From: Rhizoclosmatium globosum
Taxonomy: Eukaryota; Chytridiomycota; Chytridiomycetes; Chytridiales; Chytriomycetaceae
Assembly: GCA_002104985.1 (NCBI GenBank)
Contig: MCGO01000064.1
Coordinates: 62,001-126,000 of the forward strand
Direction: 5' to 3'
Length of the DNA stretch: 64,000 bases
The notes beneath the pieces were generated by a model. The model was not told where the DNA came from and did no database searches. It saw only the letters and a list, made by a program, of their open reading frames with translations. Position numbers and translations under genes: made by a program. Of this stretch, positions 1 through 11,606 are shown in pieces (the first letter of the stretch is position 1; the number at the start of each line of letters is the position of its first letter).

Positions 1-2425
1 CTGAAGCAATAATAAACTGCTGTCCACAAGCGGCATGATTACAAATGTCATGACAATAATAATAGCGCGAAAGCAAATCAAACTGATTGAATCTCCGTAT
101 AGATGTTTCGGCAAATACTGCATAATCACAGTATGAGTAGCTGGAGAGTACGTCTGAAGCATTCGAAAGCCAAAATAAAGTCCAACAATATAAGCAACAA
201 TTAGTGTCGGCAAGAAGAACCTAAACAACAGCTTCGCCACTCCTGAAATAGGTAAAGCACAATCACTGACAAAGCCGTCAACATTCAGAGACGTGATTGC
301 TAAAAACGTGCTGATTCCCGGAACCTTCAAGATTCCGTTCACTTGACTCTCAAATACATAACGAGAGACCTGAAAGTAGAAAAAGAGCAGCTCGACTGTT
401 GGTGCCTCCTCATAAGGAAGTAGCAAGAGTGCAAAAGCACACACGAACGCAATTATCAGAGTCATATAGAAACTCAGTCCGCCTCCAGATCCACAGGTAT
501 GGCAATCACCACCCCACAAAAACTTGCCAGGCTCGTTACATTCAGTGCACAGAAGTCCTTTGAATTGTGGAGCACAGCTCAGAGCTGGACAACTATAATT
601 TGTGCAGCAGGCTTCATGCATAGGGCAAATATAGGAAATAGGAGTCGTTGAGGCAGGTAGCGGCATCCAAAGACCTTCCAGCACGTTCACAGTAGCTCCA
701 CCAGGACATTCGAATTCGTTTGGGCAAGGCTGTAAGAACGTAAATAACATGTGAAGACAAGTTGGAACTTACTGTGCACTGCTGCGTATTATTCGCGATC
801 CAGTTATAACTTCCAGCAGGACAAGCTATGCACGAGTACGTTGCACCTGTCAGATAACGACCAGTTCCCACAGGACACGAGACTATCCCAAATAGAATCA
901 AATTACTTTCATTTAATAGAAACAAAACGCTCACCAACGGATTTCGGAACATCTGGAACCCAATCTCCCCAAACAGCCTGATTCTTCTTAAACCAATCGC
1001 ATGAAGCTTCTGCCGCAGACCACCCATTATGCGCCATATTCTTGAGCATCAGATTAATTTGATCATCCGGCATTTGATATTTTGTTGCAAACGACTGAAG
1101 CTCAGGAAAATCGGCAACAAACTTATTCGATGCGAGCTTTGAAGGATACTGCTCTGAGGATCCGTTGTCAAGAGCTTACTGTTATCTATTTCATGTTTAG
1201 CATTGGTGGTTCAAATGAGCGGCTCAAACCTTTCGCGAAAGCCGCGTATTGCGTGGGGTTATTGCTCGGAAACAAGACTTTCGTGAAATTGTTGTTTGCA
1301 ACGAATGAAGTCGGAGTCCAGTTGTAAAACAGAATGGCTTTCTTTCGATCAATCGCGTCTTGAATTGTATTCTGAGCTTCTCCAAAACTCAAGAAATTGA
1401 TGGTGACAGGTAAATTAAGTCCATCTATTAAGCGTTGATATATGTTGCTCGAATATCCTAGATACTAAGTCGTGAGCAGACTTTGAGCAATGCGTTTATT
1501 ACCTGGATCGTAATGCCACATCTCAATGCATTTGCTATTCGCCGAACTACATTGAGCAGGAATATACGTTCCATTCATACACAGCCCTGGAGTTCCATCA
1601 CATTCCGGTTCCCCATTCACAAGAATTCTTGGCCCAGTCCCAGAAGCTGGAAAAATGGAGCGATACTCTGGATTGAGAAGAAATCTCCAAAAATCAAACG
1701 ACCAATCTGGATATTGATCGAACAAATAGCTTGGAACGTATAGTCCTATGTTCCCGTTATATCTATTGAAAGAATTAACTTTTTTCGCACAGTAGTCTCG
1801 AATTGCTCTCACCCAATCGCGCCAAGATTTATTGCGGCCTTATCTATTTGAGTCACTTGAGCAAAGGAAGTTCCAAAGTCTTGCGGCCCTGTTTTTAAAA
1901 GCTGTAGATTTACCAAATGATCTGGCGAAATGGGAGGATTTTACACACAAATCTCAAGTTCCAAATCAACTGCGTTATTATAAAACTCAATTCCGAGAAC
2001 ATAGTTGATTCTCTAATTTTTTGTTATGTTGTGATCCATTGACTCCAAAAACTTACAGTCACAACTTCAACTCTGTTAAACAGCAGATCAGAAGAAGAAA
2101 ACAACAAAACATCTTCTTACCTATACCCCATCGCCTCCAAAATATATTGTGTCAGAAACGCGTTGAGCATACTGCTGTCCCAACCATCATACAAAAGAAT
2201 GATCGGCCGTTTACTGTGAGTGTAAAAGCTCCCATCCTGGTTTTTAAGCATATTCCATCCCAGATTATTATTTGGCAGCAAACAGGACGGTGCGTTGTAG
2301 AAAGAAGAGCCGTTTGTATCAATATTGAAAGCACTGAAGTTGAAAGAAGCCTGTTCAATCGCCGCGACTGTCGGAAAAGCTGTTATGATCCAGACAGATA
2401 CCGTTGCGATCATTCGCAGCCACAT
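1..2425 (-). CDS. Receptor-like membrane protein: OpuAC-like ligand-binding region, Cys-rich GCC2/GCC3-type segment, multiple TM helices (3' end cut off)
   Basis: The start at 2425 gives a signal peptide (MWLRMIATVSVWIITAF) followed by a stretch like the first strand and helix of OpuAC/ProX-type solute-binding proteins (ILLYDGWDSSMLNAF). Trp/Asp-rich exons at 1812-1465, 1392-1186 and about 1027-955 fit the same fold. After an intron at about 954-906 comes a Cys-rich segment (CPVGTGRYL, CIACPAGSYNW) resembling the ephrin-receptor-like GCC2/GCC3 module. The next exon (about 736-1) holds more cysteines, then at least three hydrophobic segments, and runs off the window. Seen: domain order and several GT-AG introns. 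Inferred: a plasma-membrane receptor or channel-like protein sensing small solutes. Frame continuity near 1845 could not be resolved and may be an indel or a missed intron. The number of TM helices is unknown because the C-terminus is missing. Confidence 0.72.
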
Positions 2426-2616
2426 TTTCCTTTTGAGGATAGAAGTATGGATGCGTCGGAGGTTGGAGTGGTTTCAGCCCTTCGCGGCCGATTTTCTTTC
2501 TCTGACAATTCTTGTATCCACTTCAAAAATCAGAGCGCCTCTACAGAAATCAGAGTGCCTCTGCAAAAGAATTCAAATAAGCTTTAATATATTTTCCATT
2601 GAATGAAGAAAATGGT

Positions 2617-4754
2617 TCATCCCTCACTCCTCCATGAATCAAACATCCCCTTCATCATTTCATGTTTCGAAATATTCACTGTGGGTATAACCTGCTCGAC
2701 ATTCAAGGCTTTCACAAACGCTTTTAACTCTGTGAAAGACGAATGCTCTGAATATGGAATGGGTATCACGTGAATGTTGTGTGCGAGGCGAGTTGGTTTA
2801 ATTGATTGAAGAGTGAAACCTGCTGGTTCATCGGACTGTTGCCCAAGTTTCGCTGGCGCGGCGCGAGGGTGGTGAGTCCAACCAGTCGGTCGAATGGCGA
2901 TGATGCGGGCGTATTTGGACGCGACAGAGTTCAGTTTGGTTTCTAGGAACTATATGCACAATATCTATAAGCTTATCAAAGTGAGAGAAGTCAACGTCAC
3001 AAACCTCTTTGTTCAATTGTCCGATTTTGATTACATGGACGGCAGCATCTAAAGGATTCGTAGTGATCATATTGTCCAACTCCTCATCTTCCAACTGTGA
3101 CAGTATTCGTCGTTTCGCGGTCTCTGCAAACACTTTGCAATTCAGAGCCTTCGCCAGACCTTTCAATGTGCGTCAATACGGACTCATCAAAAGGAACATT
3201 ATACTCAACTCTTGAACACTCGCTCTTTTCCAATCGTGTAAGTCCCTACACAAACAAGAGTCCCCTTTCGGCCACTTCCAACCCCTAATAGGTTCAGGAC
3301 ACTACTTGTCCCTCCCCCGCCCATTTCCAGAAACTGCCTCATCATATTCCGCCCTGCACTTTCACCAGCGACGACTTCCTCCAGTTTCCGTCCTTTACGA
3401 CAACATCTACAATAAACTGCTGAACTACTTCAAGGACAAGTTGTTGGTTAGGAAACGCGTATCGCGCGTCACAATAAGTCGTATCCAAATAAACGGATTT
3501 GAGTCGAGTGTTTTGAAGGACCGGATGCGCAGTATGAAACGGAAGAAGAGCTCGAAAGTCGCCAGTGTGCAGATGCTTCACGTTATTCACGTTGAAAAGA
3601 AAGAGGACAGCACCAGGACAGTGGTTAGCATCTAGAAATATGATGAGAAACAAATCCACAGTATAAAATCTATGAATGACCAACCAATCAATGTGACTGT
3701 CACTCCTTGAACTTCAATAGGAGTCTCCATGGGCAACTCCTTGATATATTCAGCATCCACGCGCAGCTGCGATTTAACCAAATTGGCAGTAACTTTCGAG
3801 CAATAGATGGGACCAGCAGTGAATTTGGAGGTGAGACCGCCATAATGGTCAGAATGGAAATGACTGAGGAAGTACGCACTTGCACCCTTCAATTGCACCG
3901 TAACTGAATGCATCTATTGTAAATCCGGTGCCAGGCAGTTTCTTGTACCAAGGACATTCACGTTTTGAATTCGAGTAGTAAGATGAACGAGATGGTATCG
4001 ACTCGTGGAATTGGGTTGACAGCTTCATTGACAGCCACATCAATGTTTAGATTACTCACGACGGAATCATCTCGAGATAAGACGGTTCTAGGTATATTCT
4101 TCATCCAGACCAATATTATCATCGTCACGATCATCATTGAAGTCGTTTTCAAGGAGAGTGTTGCAGGTTCGGCAACCAGACCAACATTTCTTGTACTGAT
4201 TCACAAGAGAGGGTTTGGCCAAGTTGTGATTTGATAGGTTCGATGGAATCGACTTTGGAAATGAAATGCTTTGCTGCACCGGTTGTTTCTGTTTTGGGAT
4301 TGTGGCCGGTTTCTGCTTCTTTTTTACAGATTCTGCCGTCTTTGATTTTGAGAATCGTTTCTTTGAGGGTACTGACTTTGACGAAGCAAGTTGAGGTGAA
4401 TAAGTTGAAGTTGCAGAGCTGAAGAGCGGATGCTGTTTCTGCGTTGAAGACGAGCCGCGAATTGGCAACGGGGCATTGTTGAAACTCTGCCGATCGAATC
4501 GAGGCAGTTGTTTGCGTGGACTTCGGCGGCCTTTGTCGATTTGAAGTTAACTTTGTTGCCTAGTTGGAAGGAACTTTGAAGGAAGGACAACCAAGACCCA
4601 CCTGCGAATCAAACAACTTCAGCGACACGCCACACACGGGACATTCAGACAATGTCCGCGATTCGTGCGAGTCGAGGCTCTTTTGTTTCGGGGTTGGTCG
4701 CGGCGGAGGTTGCCGAATCGCCTCAAACACATCGTCGTCGCTTTCAATCGACAT
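2617..4754 (-). CDS. PSO2: DNA cross-link repair nuclease, SNM1/Pso2 family
   Basis: Member of the metallo-beta-lactamase/beta-CASP 5'-exonucleases that process interstrand cross-links in the nucleus. The N-terminus (start 4754) has a CPVCG...HANNC zinc-finger pattern, split by an intron and resembling a UBZ4 ubiquitin-binding finger, then a Lys/Ser/Gln-rich linker. The catalytic part begins with the family signature PWYKKLPGTGFTIDAFSYG, followed by LSHFHSDHYGG (the HxHxDH metal site), DANHCPGAV and HTGDFR. The beta-CASP part follows (LDTTYCDARYAFPNQQ). The C-terminus ends in a conserved serine/histidine region (PYSEHSSF) and stops at 2617. At least five short introns interrupt it. It is head-to-head with the lipase gene at 4917. 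No frame break was needed. Assignment to Pso2/SNM1A rather than Artemis rests on the N-terminal finger and the overall motif set. Confidence 0.9.
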
Positions 4755-4916
4755 CAGTGCTTGAATTTTCGGACGTTTTCCCTTTGTGGTTGATCCAATG
4801 TTTTAATGGATCATACACTACTGATGAATATGCCGAGTATTCAAACGTATTTATTCTTTCTGTTTTAGTTTTGTTCACAGAATTAAGTAGTCATCCATAC
4901 CCACTGTTCCATAGCC
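4755..4916. promoter_or_regulatory. Short divergent intergenic region between PSO2 and diacylglycerol lipase 1
   Basis: Only about 160 bp separate the two start codons, so both promoters and 5' UTRs must lie here or within the genes. The segment is AT-rich around 4800-4890. I see no clear TATA box or other known operator. This is inferred from gene layout only. Confidence 0.4.
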
Positions 4917-7717
4917 ATGGGCCGCCTCAAACTCTTCAATCGCAGTGTTCACCTTGCTCCAGATGATGTTTATGTTCCTGGCATTTATGGCCTGATATCA
5001 CATTCAATCTGGTAGGTTGCTGTTGCCTGTTGCTCTGATCGCTGCCTTAATTGCTGCTTTCCATACAACTTCCACTAACTTTACCTTCAAGGCTCATATT
5101 AACGTCAATTGCATACGCTGCTCTACGAAACGAATGCAATGTCAGCAGTGTGCTACTGGATTACCTCCTCATCCTCATTTTCACCCTGTCCGCCAGCGTC
5201 CTCCTTGATGCTATCATCATAAACCTTTCCATGAGTGGTACAGTAGCAAGAGAAGGCCTCCGACAATACGTTGGGTGAGTTTGAGATTTGAAAGTGTTGG
5301 TTGGCACATATGGGGTTACACGGCACAGCCACAAATTGATCTTGTAATTTTTCTAAATCAGCCGCGTTGTCCAAATATCTTTCTTGCTTCGTGTTTGGGA
5401 ACTCGGAATGGCTTCTTATGGAATATACGTTACGTACGGACCGGAAAATTACCTCCAACCAGTTGACACACCTGATTGCAAGCGGACGCCGGATTTGAAT
5501 ATCCCAACCATCATTCAAATAGTCGTAGTTTGGTCATTTACGGCCATGATCTTCTATTTCCTCACAATGGGGGTTTTGTTGGCCAACTCTGACCACAAGT
5601 CTGGTGGCAAAGTGGATCGACACGCGAAACTATGGCAGTCGCGATTGAATTTTGCTTTAGGCACGGGTGGATTGGTCGAATCCACTATTTTACAAGATTT
5701 GTCGAGTGACTTGGCTGAATTCTTTAAAGGTATTTGGTATTTGACAACAGCTTCCATTTACTTGAACAATATTATAGACTTTGATTGGGCACCATCAGAC
5801 GTTGCTGTGGCTCTGATTTTATTGAAGCGCGAACAACGTCGAATCACAGAACTCAAACAAAGCCGTCGTCTCATCCTTGAACAACCCGCTGGATTCTCAA
5901 TCCCTTCTCTAGAAGACAACTCTGTCCGTCGAGAACTCGCAGAAGCACACGGAGAAGACGAAGGCAGACGCACAATCTTCATGAACGGCCGAAAACCAAC
6001 CTTCATGGACCCAAAGCCCAAAACCCCCTCCAAAAAGGCATCAAACCCACAAACAAAAATCCCATCCCCGAACACACCCTTAAAACCTTTCCAATTCCGC
6101 AAACAAAGACAACTAGGCCACCACCGCCGCCCCCAACCCTTCAACAACGGCACAATCCACCGCGAAGACATTGACGACATCCTCCATTTCGCACGATACG
6201 CCAAAATCGTATACACACCAGACGAAGTCAACCAAGTCTACTCAGACCGACTCCGCTTCCATTCCTCCGCAAACAACCTCTACCAAGCACCCTACCTCAT
6301 CATCCACGACGCCGAAACCGATTCCCTCGTGATAGCAATCAGGGGCACACAAACCCCGACGGATATACTTGTTGATTTGGAGTTGGAGGTGACTGAGTTT
6401 CGGATTCCGGAGTTGGAGGGGAAGGGGGATGGGGAGGAGGTGCATTATGCGCATGTTGGGTTTATGAAGACGGCGAGGAATGTTGTGGATGATATTAGGG
6501 AGTTGGGGATTTTGGGGCCGTTGTTGAATCAGCCGGGGAGTAAGTTTTATGGGTGTGGGTTGGTTGTTACGGGGCATTCTTTGGGAGCTGTGAGTTTGTT
6601 ACCCTGTTTTGTTGTTTTTTTTTGAAGAAGGGGGGTGTTGGAAATTAATGTTTGGGATAGGGTGTCGCTGCGTTGGTTGCTCATTTCCTTCGGTCTGAGT
6701 TTCCATCGACTTGTTGCTACGCGTATGAAGCTCCTGGATGTGTCGTATCAGGAAAAGCTGCCAAGTACTTTGAGCAATTTTGTACCAGTGTCGTGATGGG
6801 TGACGATGTAGTCGCGCGATTGTCGAGAAACACGATTGAATTACTCAAGTTTGATATCATTCGACAACTCGAGAACTGCCATGAACCAAAGTGGAAAGTT
6901 TTTGGTTCTGCCATGGGCGTTCGGCTTGGTTGTGGATCCAAGAAAGTTGGATCGGACAAGGACAATTTGTTGATTCGCACTACAACTGTTGGTCGCTTGG
7001 ACTCTGTGACCTTGGATACTCTTAAACGAAAAGCAGTAAGCTTCCGGGCTGGAATGGGTACAGAAGAAAATCCGTTTGCAGAGCTGGAGCTTCCTGCACC
7101 ACCAATGTATATTCCTGGAAAGATTCTCCACATTGAAAAGCTCCGCCGACCACCATTAAAATTGAATCAAAAGTTCACGCAGCAAATCCAGCGACTGAAA
7201 ACTGCTGCTAGGATGGACAGTGGATCGCGCCATGATTCTGATATCTGTCGAAAGCAATCGATTGTTCCTCGAGCACATTCAGATGCTGTTTCATCTCAAT
7301 CGATTACAGGTCGAGTGGCTACGGTCGAATCAGCCATCATAGAAGAAGAATCGGACGCAATTGATGATGAAAAGGAATCACTTCCAAATCGCACCGATAC
7401 AATTCAAACACAGTTCAATCCTACTGAGAATGAATTTGTTCACGACAAGCAAGCACCAACCGTCATGGACACGAAATTGAACGTACTAGATGGATCAAAC
7501 CAATACAGGAAGTATCATTATGTTCCACGATGGGCGAGGAAAGAAGAGTTTCAAGAAATCATCATCAGTCGGAGCATGTTTTCGGACCATTCTCCCTTTG
7601 CAGTTCTGGAAGAGGTAAGCGCGTTTTCATTATTATGAGATTTGCATTTACTTAATGATGCAATAGTTCCAAAATGCACCTGCCGGATCTGTAATTGGTG
7701 TAGTTACACGTGATTGA
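4917..7717 (+). CDS. sn-1-specific diacylglycerol lipase (DAGL-like), copy 1
   Basis: Resembles animal DAGL alpha/beta, which release 2-monoacylglycerol from diacylglycerol at membranes. The start at 4917 gives MGRLKLFNRSVHLAPDDVYVP, a typical DAGL N-terminus, followed by about four hydrophobic segments in the exons to about 5600. The family linker AEFFKG...FDWAPSDVAVALILLKREQR precedes the lipase-3 alpha/beta hydrolase fold. The nucleophile motif is VTGHSLGA (near 6575), interrupted by an intron just after it. The next exon continues AALVAHFLRSEFPS and the YEAPG motif, a regulatory insert, and the C-terminal KYHYVPRWARKEEF region. The last intron (about 7614-7665) joins to a short exon ending in GVVTRD at 7717. 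The reading frame is intact. A paralogue with the same start and end motifs lies at 42247-44606. DAGL-family identity is firm; substrate specificity is inferred. Confidence 0.9.
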
Positions 7718-7861
7718 CCTCTTAAATTGAGCCGTAGTGAGCAGGCACAAGTAGTAGAAAACGAAATTAAGTCATAGAGATGCGATAGAATTAAGATAGA
7801 GAGCGTGTGTCCAATAAACATAGTATTAACTCTTCGTGTCCGAAGAAAGAGTCTCCCAGAA

Positions 7862-8720
7862 ATGCTCGATCCAGCCCTTCTGTCGCGCACCATCACCGCA
7901 GGTCCGCACACTTTGGATCTCACCAAAGACGAGCTCCCAGCCGTTGTTTCGCCGCAGTTGATGCAAGCAATGCGCAAGCGGATCCTCGACTTGATCGCGT
8001 TCGCCGAAGCAAACTCTCCCTCGACTTTGGCGCTCGAACCAACGCCAAAGAAACGCAAGGCCGACGAAAAAGAAAATGCGAAAGAAGAAAAGGCGGCGCA
8101 AAAGGCGGCGGCAGCGGTTAGTTCAAAGAGGCTACTTTCTCAAATGAGACACTGACTACTCAACACTGAACAGACAAAGAAGGCCCACTTGACCGCAGTC
8201 ACAAAACAGCTCCAAACTGACTTGAAGGCAAAGACCGGAAAATCAAACTTGTCTGGTGGGAAGGTGTACGCTCAACTTTCTGTCTCCGCGGCGGAGTTTG
8301 AAACCCTCTTTGGCTCGTTTCCCGACTACCCAGGTGAAAAGGAGTCCAAGGTCGTCATTCGAAAACTATTGAATGAAGAACACATCAAAACTCTTTTTCA
8401 GGGTATCAAAGCTGCAGAGTCGTTTACTGCAAATGTCTGTGAGTTCCAATTTCGAGAGTGCTTTTTGTTATCTAACTCAGAATACAGTTGGAAGTCGCGG
8501 AGCTTTCCAGCCATCGCAAAAGATTGGAACACGCAAGTTCGAAATGAATAGTATTGACATCAAGTATTCGCGAAACACGTTGATCGCCAAGCTTAGTGTA
8601 TCGCTTGAGGACAAGGGATTTTCCGAAAAGGAGTCCGCCGCTGACCGTGAAATGTCCCACCTTGACTTTATCCGTGGATTGGGTTATCGTCACGGCTACG
8701 AAGACTTCTGGGACTCTTAG
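7862..8720 (+). CDS. Conserved-looking protein of unknown function, three exons
   Basis: I do not recognise the family. The start at 7862 (MLDPALLSRTITAG) is preferred over an in-frame ATG at 7805 because the upstream residues look like 5' UTR. Two introns (about 8117-8173 and 8441-8486) join three exons in frame. Residues near 60-85 form a highly charged Lys/Glu/Ala stretch (PTPKKRKADEKENAKEEK) with a nuclear-localisation-like KKRK cluster. The rest is globular-looking and ends in SHLDFIRGLGYRHGYEDFWDS. It lies between the lipase and HEN1, all on the same strand, with only about 50 bp to HEN1. There is no signal peptide and no TM segment. A nuclear location is a guess from the charged cluster. 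Confidence 0.7.
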
Positions 8721-8773
8721 AGCTCACATTCTTTGTTTTAAGTTCATTATGGGCAAAATAAGAATTACTTTCA

Positions 8774-10040
8774 ATGTTTTCACCACCGCTTTGGCTTCAG
8801 CGTCGAACTCAAATTCTTTCGCAACTGGATCGCTTCCAACCAGAAAGCGTGTGCGACATTGGAACTGGTCCTGGATCGCTGCTTGGCCCTCTGCTTTCAC
8901 GACCTGGAATCCGCAGAATCGCGGCTGTTGACGTTGACCGCGAATCGCTTGAACTGGCGCGAAAACTTTGTGAACCACGAATCGGTGAGGAGTTGAGAGA
9001 AGAAAAGACTGTCGTTGAGCTGTGGGAAGGTGGAGTGGAACCATTCTCTCCTTCCAATGCTAATTTGATCCAAAGGATCTATCGAACACGCTGATGTACG
9101 ACTCAAAGGCTATGACGCTATAGTTTGTGCCGAAGTAATTGAGCACCTGGATCCCGCTCCACTCGAGAGTTTCCCACAAGTCGTTCTTGGCCACTACAAC
9201 CCGCGAATCATTATTGTCTCCACTCCAAATGCAGAGTTCAACGTCAACTTTCCAGACCTGAATTACGGAACTCCATCAGCGACACTCCGAATCCCCGATC
9301 ACCGCTTCGAATGGACACGCGTTGAGTTTCAGTCTTGGGCAACAACCATCGCCCAAGAATACAGATATTCAGTCGAATTTACTGGCGTCGGCCTGTTGCC
9401 TTCCTCTCCATACAATGTCGGCTTTTGCACTCAAATCGCAACCTTCACTCGCCTTCCCCAATCTATTCCAATCAATATCGACGCTTCAATCGTAGAAACG
9501 CCATATACACTTTACTCTACCATCACGTTCCCTTACTGTACCGAGCCCCAATATCCTGCACATCAAGTCCTGCCCGAAATCCTGGCATACCTTCAATCGA
9601 AAATATACAACGAGACAGTATCGATTTGCCTTCCACTCGTGACGCCAACCATGACTGACTTGGAATTCAACGCGCTTGTGATTCAACAGTGGCCGGTTGC
9701 AGGAAGTTTAATTGTTTCCACGGACGAGCTTTGGAACGATTCGTTACGGCTCCGTCATATCTGCAAGTCCAAGGAGTATCTATTCAGTGTCATATCAGAG
9801 GCAGTGGATATGTTTGAACGCGTTGATCAGGATGGCGATGTGTCCTTGGGGAGTACTATGCGGTTACTGGTTCCTATTCCATTGCCGGATATCTTGTCGG
9901 AGACTTCAACCGAAGAAAGCGAATGCTTCGTCAGCTTCGAATGTGAAAGCAAGTCTGTGTCTGATTTTGGAGAGTTAGATTCTGGATTTGTTGATTCTGA
10001 TGAAATGAGTGAGGAATGTGGTATTGAGGGCCTGAGATAG
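8774..10040 (+). CDS. HEN1: HEN1-type small RNA 2'-O-methyltransferase
   Basis: Methylates the 3'-terminal 2'-OH of small RNAs, protecting them from uridylation and decay. The start at 8774 gives MFSPPLWLQRR, matching the FxPPLxxQR opening typical of HEN1 catalytic domains; an in-frame stop lies just upstream. The SAM-binding motif is CDIGTGPGSL (residues about 27-36). The metal site EVIEHLDP follows a 45-nt intron at about 9030-9074. STPNAEFN and the downstream His in DHRFEWTRVEFQSW complete the HEN1 set (E..EH...H). No dsRNA-binding or La domains precede it, so it is the compact animal/fungal form rather than the plant form. The C-terminal ~200 residues are divergent and acidic at the end. 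The frame is intact through one intron. Confidence 0.88.
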
Positions 10041-10125
10041 AGGCATGAGTTTAGCTTTACATCAATGGATTTCAATTCATTAAATTCATAAACGGATAAC
10101 AGTTATAATAACCTTTGACAGAAAG

Positions 10126-11311
10126 ATGCCGCCGAAGAAGCGCCCTCAGCTGACGACTTCCCCAGGCACAACAACCGTCCTCGTCTTCAAAACCCTCGGC
10201 CTCGAACGCGATGACGAGGCCATGAAGCTCCTCCGCAAAGTCGCCACGCTCGTGCAACCACTAATGACCAAACGCAACTGGGTCCTTCCGCTTCTCCGCG
10301 AATTCGCACCAGACCAAAAGAACCTTCTCGGCGTAAACATAAACCGCGGAAAAGAGATCCGCATCCGCCTGCGCTTTCCGGACTCGGTCGGCGCCTTCTT
10401 CGACGAGGCCTTTGTCCTCGGAACAATGCTCCACGAACTGACACACAACATCCGCGGCCCGCACGATAAAGAGTTTTACAGCATCTTGGATTTGCTGACT
10501 AAGGAGCATGAGGATAATGTGGCGAAGGGGTGGACGGGCGAGGCCTTTGATGGCGTTGGCATTCGACTTGGTCACGGTGTTTCGCACGACTTGGATCCGG
10601 CGAGAGCAAAGGAGGTTGCCCTCAAGGCGGCAGAACAGAGAGCGAAACTGAATCGGATAATGTTGCCGGCAGGTGGGAAGAAGTTGGGCAGTGGAAGCAA
10701 CTCTGACCTGAAGATGCTTGAGAAGGTGCTTTCACCACGAGAGATGGCTGTCTTGGCCGCGGAACGACGAATGAAGGATAGGATATGGTGTGGGAGTTCT
10801 GAAGAGGCAGGTGATACTCATGCAAGGTCTGGAAGCATAGAGAGTACAAAAACAGGTTCAGCTTCCTCGTCGAAACCAACACCACAAGTTTATTCGATAG
10901 ATTCGGACGAAGATTTCGAGGAAGATGATGTGCAACTCACGAAAAAGAAACGTCCACGCAGTCCTTCTGTTGAATTCGTTTCCTCTTCCTCCAACCTCAA
11001 TCTCAAACCAACAGCAACAATTAAATCTTCAAAGCATTCCGTTTCTTCAGCTTCATCCATACCCTCAAATTCCACAACAACAATGTGGGAATGCATCTCA
11101 TGTACTTGGCCACGAAATGACACTAAATCATTATCATGCGAAGCCTGCCTTTCTCCCAAACAAGTTCCTAATCAGTCCAGTCACAACGAAAGAACTCTGA
11201 TGCTAGGCCGATTTTATCAAGTGGTGTTTGGATTGTGTCTCTTGTTCTCTTGTAAATGAACCAGCCTCAAAGATATGTGAAGTATGTGAGCGACCATCGC
11301 CGGAGTTTTGA
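10126..11311 (+). CDS. WSS1: WLM-domain metalloprotease, Wss1/SPRTN-like, with C-terminal RanBP2-type zinc fingers
   Basis: Wss1-type proteases remove DNA-protein crosslinks and SUMOylated proteins. The WLM domain occupies roughly residues 1-170, with the catalytic HELTHNIRGPHDKEF at about 103-117 (HExxH plus a third His). An acidic VYSIDSDEDFEEDD stretch may be a SUMO-interacting motif. A RanBP2-type finger follows (WECISCTWPR...CEAC). The uninterrupted frame stops at 11259, but another frame right there encodes a second finger (CVSCSLVNEPASKICEVCERP) ending at 11311. A 44-nt intron from about 11163, with a weak GTTCCT donor and acceptor at CTAG, joins them in frame. I therefore extend the gene to 11311. 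It sits 85 bp after HEN1 on the same strand. Family call is firm; the last intron is inferred. Confidence 0.87.
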
Positions 11312-11606
11312 AAGAGTTAGAAGGATAAATGTTTATTTATTCCATAAAGTGTGTGTGCATATGCTGAAGCTCGAAAGAACATCTAGTCCGACATCGACAT
11401 CAATTTGTTCCAGCGGCAATGTGCGTCTTGAGGCGTCGCGAAGTCATGACCAAAAAGAAAGTCAACAACCCATGTGCATTGAAGGTGGTAAAACCCTACG
11501 GACCAGCCACAACCAGCCTGAGCCAGCCCGAAAAACCAGCCACAATTGAACAAACAAAACACAAACCAGTTCTTAGATCAGCACCCACCAAACAACATCG
11601 AAAAAT

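Noticed and set aside
5758..6577. Two minus-strand ORFs of 157 and 111 aa
   Set aside because: Antisense to the lipase exon that carries the GHSLG motif and family linker.
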